This document shows, in pieces, positions 61,641 to 64,000 of a stretch of DNA of 64,000 bases. Origin of the DNA: Typha latifolia. Taxonomy: Eukaryota > Streptophyta > Magnoliopsida > Poales > Typhaceae. Location: assembly GCA_019914945.1 (NCBI GenBank), contig CM034102.1:12079501-12143500 (forward strand), given 5' to 3'. Under the pieces are notes generated by a model, which searched no databases, had not been told where the DNA came from, and saw nothing but the letters and a program-made list of their open reading frames with translations. Numbering within the stretch: position 1 is the first letter of the stretch; the number at the start of each line of letters is the position of its first letter. The translations under genes were made by a program, and so were the position numbers.

Positions 61641-62169
61641 CTCTCCACTAGCTCATGAAACTCCATGCCGGTGCTCTTGTCCCATGTAGAGTAATCGTGT
61701 GACAAGCTACTTTTATACATCTTAGTAAACTTCAACATAGCATCGCCGCACTTGGCTGCTTCGATTCTCATACGTTAGACGCCGTTGTTGTTCCAAGCTA
61801 TTGGTCTCACCTCATCCAGATTTTAATAAGAGATTGGATGTGTTCATTGATCTTTCCTAAATATTTTATTGGTACAAGTTAGTTTGGTATAGTTTGGAGT
61901 GCATTATTTACGTAGTAGACAATATAAGAATTGATGTTATCAGCAATAGGAGCCTTAACTTTATCATCCTGATACTTGCGTTTCACTTCAGAGCCAGCAT
62001 CCAAGAGACCCAACACGGATTCGTAGTTAGACCTACTATCCGCGTGGTACTTGGCGAGCTCGTTTTCGGACCCAAATTTGATGGAGTATAAGGTATCTTC
62101 TTCTGTGCGGTAAATAATAAGAGCAAGCTTGCGAAGCTGGCCATCGTTGAGAATAACAACTCTATTCAT
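61641..62169 (-). pseudogene. Exon 1 of the uncharacterised gene with stops and a frameshift, unit E
   Basis: It starts normally (ATG 62167-62169, MNRVVILNDGQLRKLAL) and has a TATAAATA box upstream. It then has a TAA in the PNYLVR region (about 61879), a 1-nt loss near SLIKDL (about 61822) and a TAA replacing the Lys codon before RLGIEAAK (near 61775). The donor AG|GTACGT is intact. Non-functional. Confidence 0.9.
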
Positions 62170-62334
62170 TTGAGTATGACAAGTATGCATGTGTAATGAG
62201 GAAGAGGAACATCCCATGGTTATTTATAAGCAGACATCCATCTTTGGTGGTGCATCATGCCATGCATAGAAAAAAATTTTAATTCTCTCAATAAGTCGAT
62301 GGACTTTTTCAATGCCTTCGACCATCTATAGTGG

Positions 62335-62757
62335 TGTTTTAGTTTATCTTAATCAATAAGGTCGCTGAGGTTGGGTATGTGATGGCTCATGACTTTTGAT
62401 AAGGTTGCTTAGGTTTTTGTGTTCACAATTAGATGTCTACATCAACATCAGTGTATTTATTGTATCTTAGTTAATAAGGTTGCCTAGGTTTAGTATGTTC
62501 ATAAATAAATATCTACATCAAAACCAATGTGTTTATTTTATCTTGACTAATAAGGTCTCTCGGGTTTATTGCATTCATAAATGAATGTCTGTATTAGAAC
62601 CAATATTTTTATTTTAACTTAACTAAAAATATCGCTCGGGTTTAGTGTGTTCACAAATGAATGTCTACATCAACACTAGTGTATTTTTTCTCTGTGTTCA
62701 CAAATAAATGTCTACATCAGCACTAGTATTTTTATTTTATCTTGATTGATAAGGTTG
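62335..62757. repeat. ~77-bp tandem repeat, about 5 diverged copies, unit E
   Basis: Related to 32935-33430. Copies carry GTTTAGTGTGTTCACAAATG and TTTTTATTTTATCTTGA. The last copy joins directly to mid-exon JIP sequence at TTGGGTGCGTTTC (about 62757), so the JIP promoter, leader and first half of exon 1 were deleted. Confidence 0.8.
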
Positions 62758-63223
62758 CTTGGGTGCGTTTCTACACGGGAAAGTTGCTGGAGTAGCATCT
62801 CGCTCAAGTGCAGCTGTAGTGTACCACGACAAGAACCAAGCTGGGGATCATTGTGACTGGATGTTGGCTTGGGACAACCCGTTGAATAGAATCATTTATT
62901 CATGCAAACTAAGTACTATTCATACAATCATTTATAACCATTAAGGCACGCAGTACAATCAAGGGCCGAGTGAGCAAAACCATTTACAGAACTAATGATC
63001 TATTAATTTTTCATGCATGCTGCAGGCATACACCGAGATCCGCAAACCCAACCACTTCGACAACACCGTTTGGGGTGTAATCAGTGATAAGATGGAGAAA
63101 TCTGGCATCCATTGCGAAGATGTCTTGAACGAGTATTAGTCAGGTGTGTCCATCCGTGAGGACACCACCACCGTATACGAGGGGATAATGACGCTACAAG
63201 ATGTTGCCAAATTTGCTCCTTAA
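62758..63223 (+). pseudogene. JIP23-like pseudogene, 5'-truncated, unit E
   Basis: It begins inside NGQWGAFLHGK, keeps AAVVYHDKNQAGDHCDWMLA, then has three lesions. The 5' half is missing, the donor GTAAGT is now CTAAGT (62909), and exon 2 (from 63026) has TAG in place of the second W of GCWSG (near 63137). The terminal ATGACGCTACAAGATGTTGC is still recognisable up to TAA 63221-63223. Confidence 0.9.
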
Positions 63224-63556
63224 TACAATCCACTAGGATTTTACTCTTATAAATAATAGTGGTCATGAGTTGATTATTATCATGGAATGATATTGAGTTT
63301 AGTTATTTTTTTATCTCGCCTTTATTTTTTATTGTATTCGTTAGATCGTCACTATCTTTGTAGAAGTAGATCTTAATTGCCGAACTATTATTCTAAACCC
63401 TAGCCACTATCCTCCAGCACAAGCCACCCTACTATACAATAGCCCACTGTCGCCTTTAGTTGTCCGTCGCCCTCCGATGACCACCGCAATGTAAGAACTA
63501 TTAAATGTGCTTTTATTGGTTATACTTCTAATAGCAAAGCTTATCATTTTTTAGAG
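63224..63556 (+). other. Copia leader-like DNA, unit E
   Basis: Starts at ATACAATCCACTAGGATTTT, equivalent to about 10588 of unit A; the LTR-like repeat that normally follows the JIP stop is deleted here. It contains the CCACC-rich partial tail (63400-63490). No gene seen. Confidence 0.5.
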
Positions 63557-63814
63557 ATGAATACAAATGTTATGATTAAATCTAGAGATGCCGAATTTTT
63601 TGAAGGTAAAACATTTAAGGAATCTAAATCTCTAGATCATGATTCTTTTGAAAATTGTTTTGAAGATGTGGAAATAAGATTATATAAAAGAATTACACAA
63701 GAAATGGATTTTAGTCCAGATTTTATCATTTATTTTATGAAAGGCACTTCGAATTCTATTTTAAGTGAATTTTGTCTTTGTCTTAATTTGGAAATAGAAG
63801 AGGCCAAACTCTAA
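63557..63814 (+). mobile_element. Copia pol remnant fragment, unit E
   Basis: 85 codons homologous to the N-terminal part of the other copies (MNTNVMIKSRDAEFFEGKTF, then MKGTSNSILSEFCLCLN). It then breaks at GAAGAGGCCAAACTCTAATT, joining LTR-like DNA. The same GAAGAGGCCAAA words occur in the JIP intron (35271), suggesting junction microhomology. Confidence 0.75.
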
Positions 63815-64000
63815 TTAAGCCTATAAGGCAAGTCTAGTTAAGTCAAATAAGCCTATAAGGCATGCCCAATTATGTCAAGTAAACCTTTAGGGCAAATTCT
63901 AGTTCGAGTTGTGTATGCCTTTATGACTAGTTTTAGTAGGATTCATTGTACCCGACCAACATATATAGAAGGGATAGACTCCTTTGTTTAATCATTCAAG
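63815..64000 (+). repeat. LTR-like repeat, sense copy, cut by the window edge
   Basis: AAGCCTATAAGGCAAGTCTA words, then GTACCCGACCAACATATATA and GGGATAGACTCCTTTGTTTA, matching 9890-10060. It lies downstream of the copia fragment rather than the JIP stop, so the order differs from A to D. Confidence 0.7.

Overview
The window is nuclear DNA of a flowering plant. The evidence is spliced genes with GT/AG introns, a 23-kDa jasmonate-induced-protein (JIP23-like) gene family, Ty1/copia reverse-transcriptase remnants, solo-LTR-like insertions with 5-bp target duplications, AT-rich intergenic DNA and long CT microsatellites. JIP23-like genes suggest a monocot, or a eudicot order that kept the family. 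The species cannot be fixed from sequence alone. I see no bacterial genes, tRNA, rRNA or CRISPR array.

The layout is one module repeated about five times (units A to E; new units begin near 1, 17802, 28964, 45502 and 60181). A module reads left to right: (1) a minus-strand, two-exon gene for an uncharacterised protein with a glycine-rich hydrophobic C-terminal half; (2) an intergenic region with a tandem array, either a 310-350-bp repeat (14 copies in A, 3 in B, 10 in D) or an unrelated ~77-bp repeat (C and E); (3) a plus-strand, two-exon JIP23-like gene; (4) an LTR-like repeat starting at the JIP stop codon; (5) a dead copia pol remnant; (6) a solo-LTR-like insertion inside the copia RNase H region; (7) a decayed fragment of the uncharacterised gene's exon 2; (8) an older LTR remnant and AT-rich DNA; (9) an inverted copy of the LTR-like repeat, ending just beyond the stop codon of the next unit's minus-strand gene. 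The two genes are thus head to head and share one upstream region.

The JIP23-like gene is intact in A (8962-9752), B (22346-23136) and D (52070-52860). It is frameshifted in C and truncated, splice-dead and nonsense-mutated in E. The uncharacterised gene is complete only in B (16832-20255). Copy A has an intact exon 1 with exon 2 off the left edge. The copies in C, D and E are broken by deletions, stops or splice-site loss.

The history is mosaic. The left parts of A and D are nearly identical, the tails of B and D share one deletion, the tails of A and C match each other, and the left ends of C and E match each other. This fits repeated unequal crossing-over or conversion. How the two genes work together is not visible in the sequence; shared jasmonate or stress regulation is only an inference from the JIP23 identity and the head-to-head arrangement.
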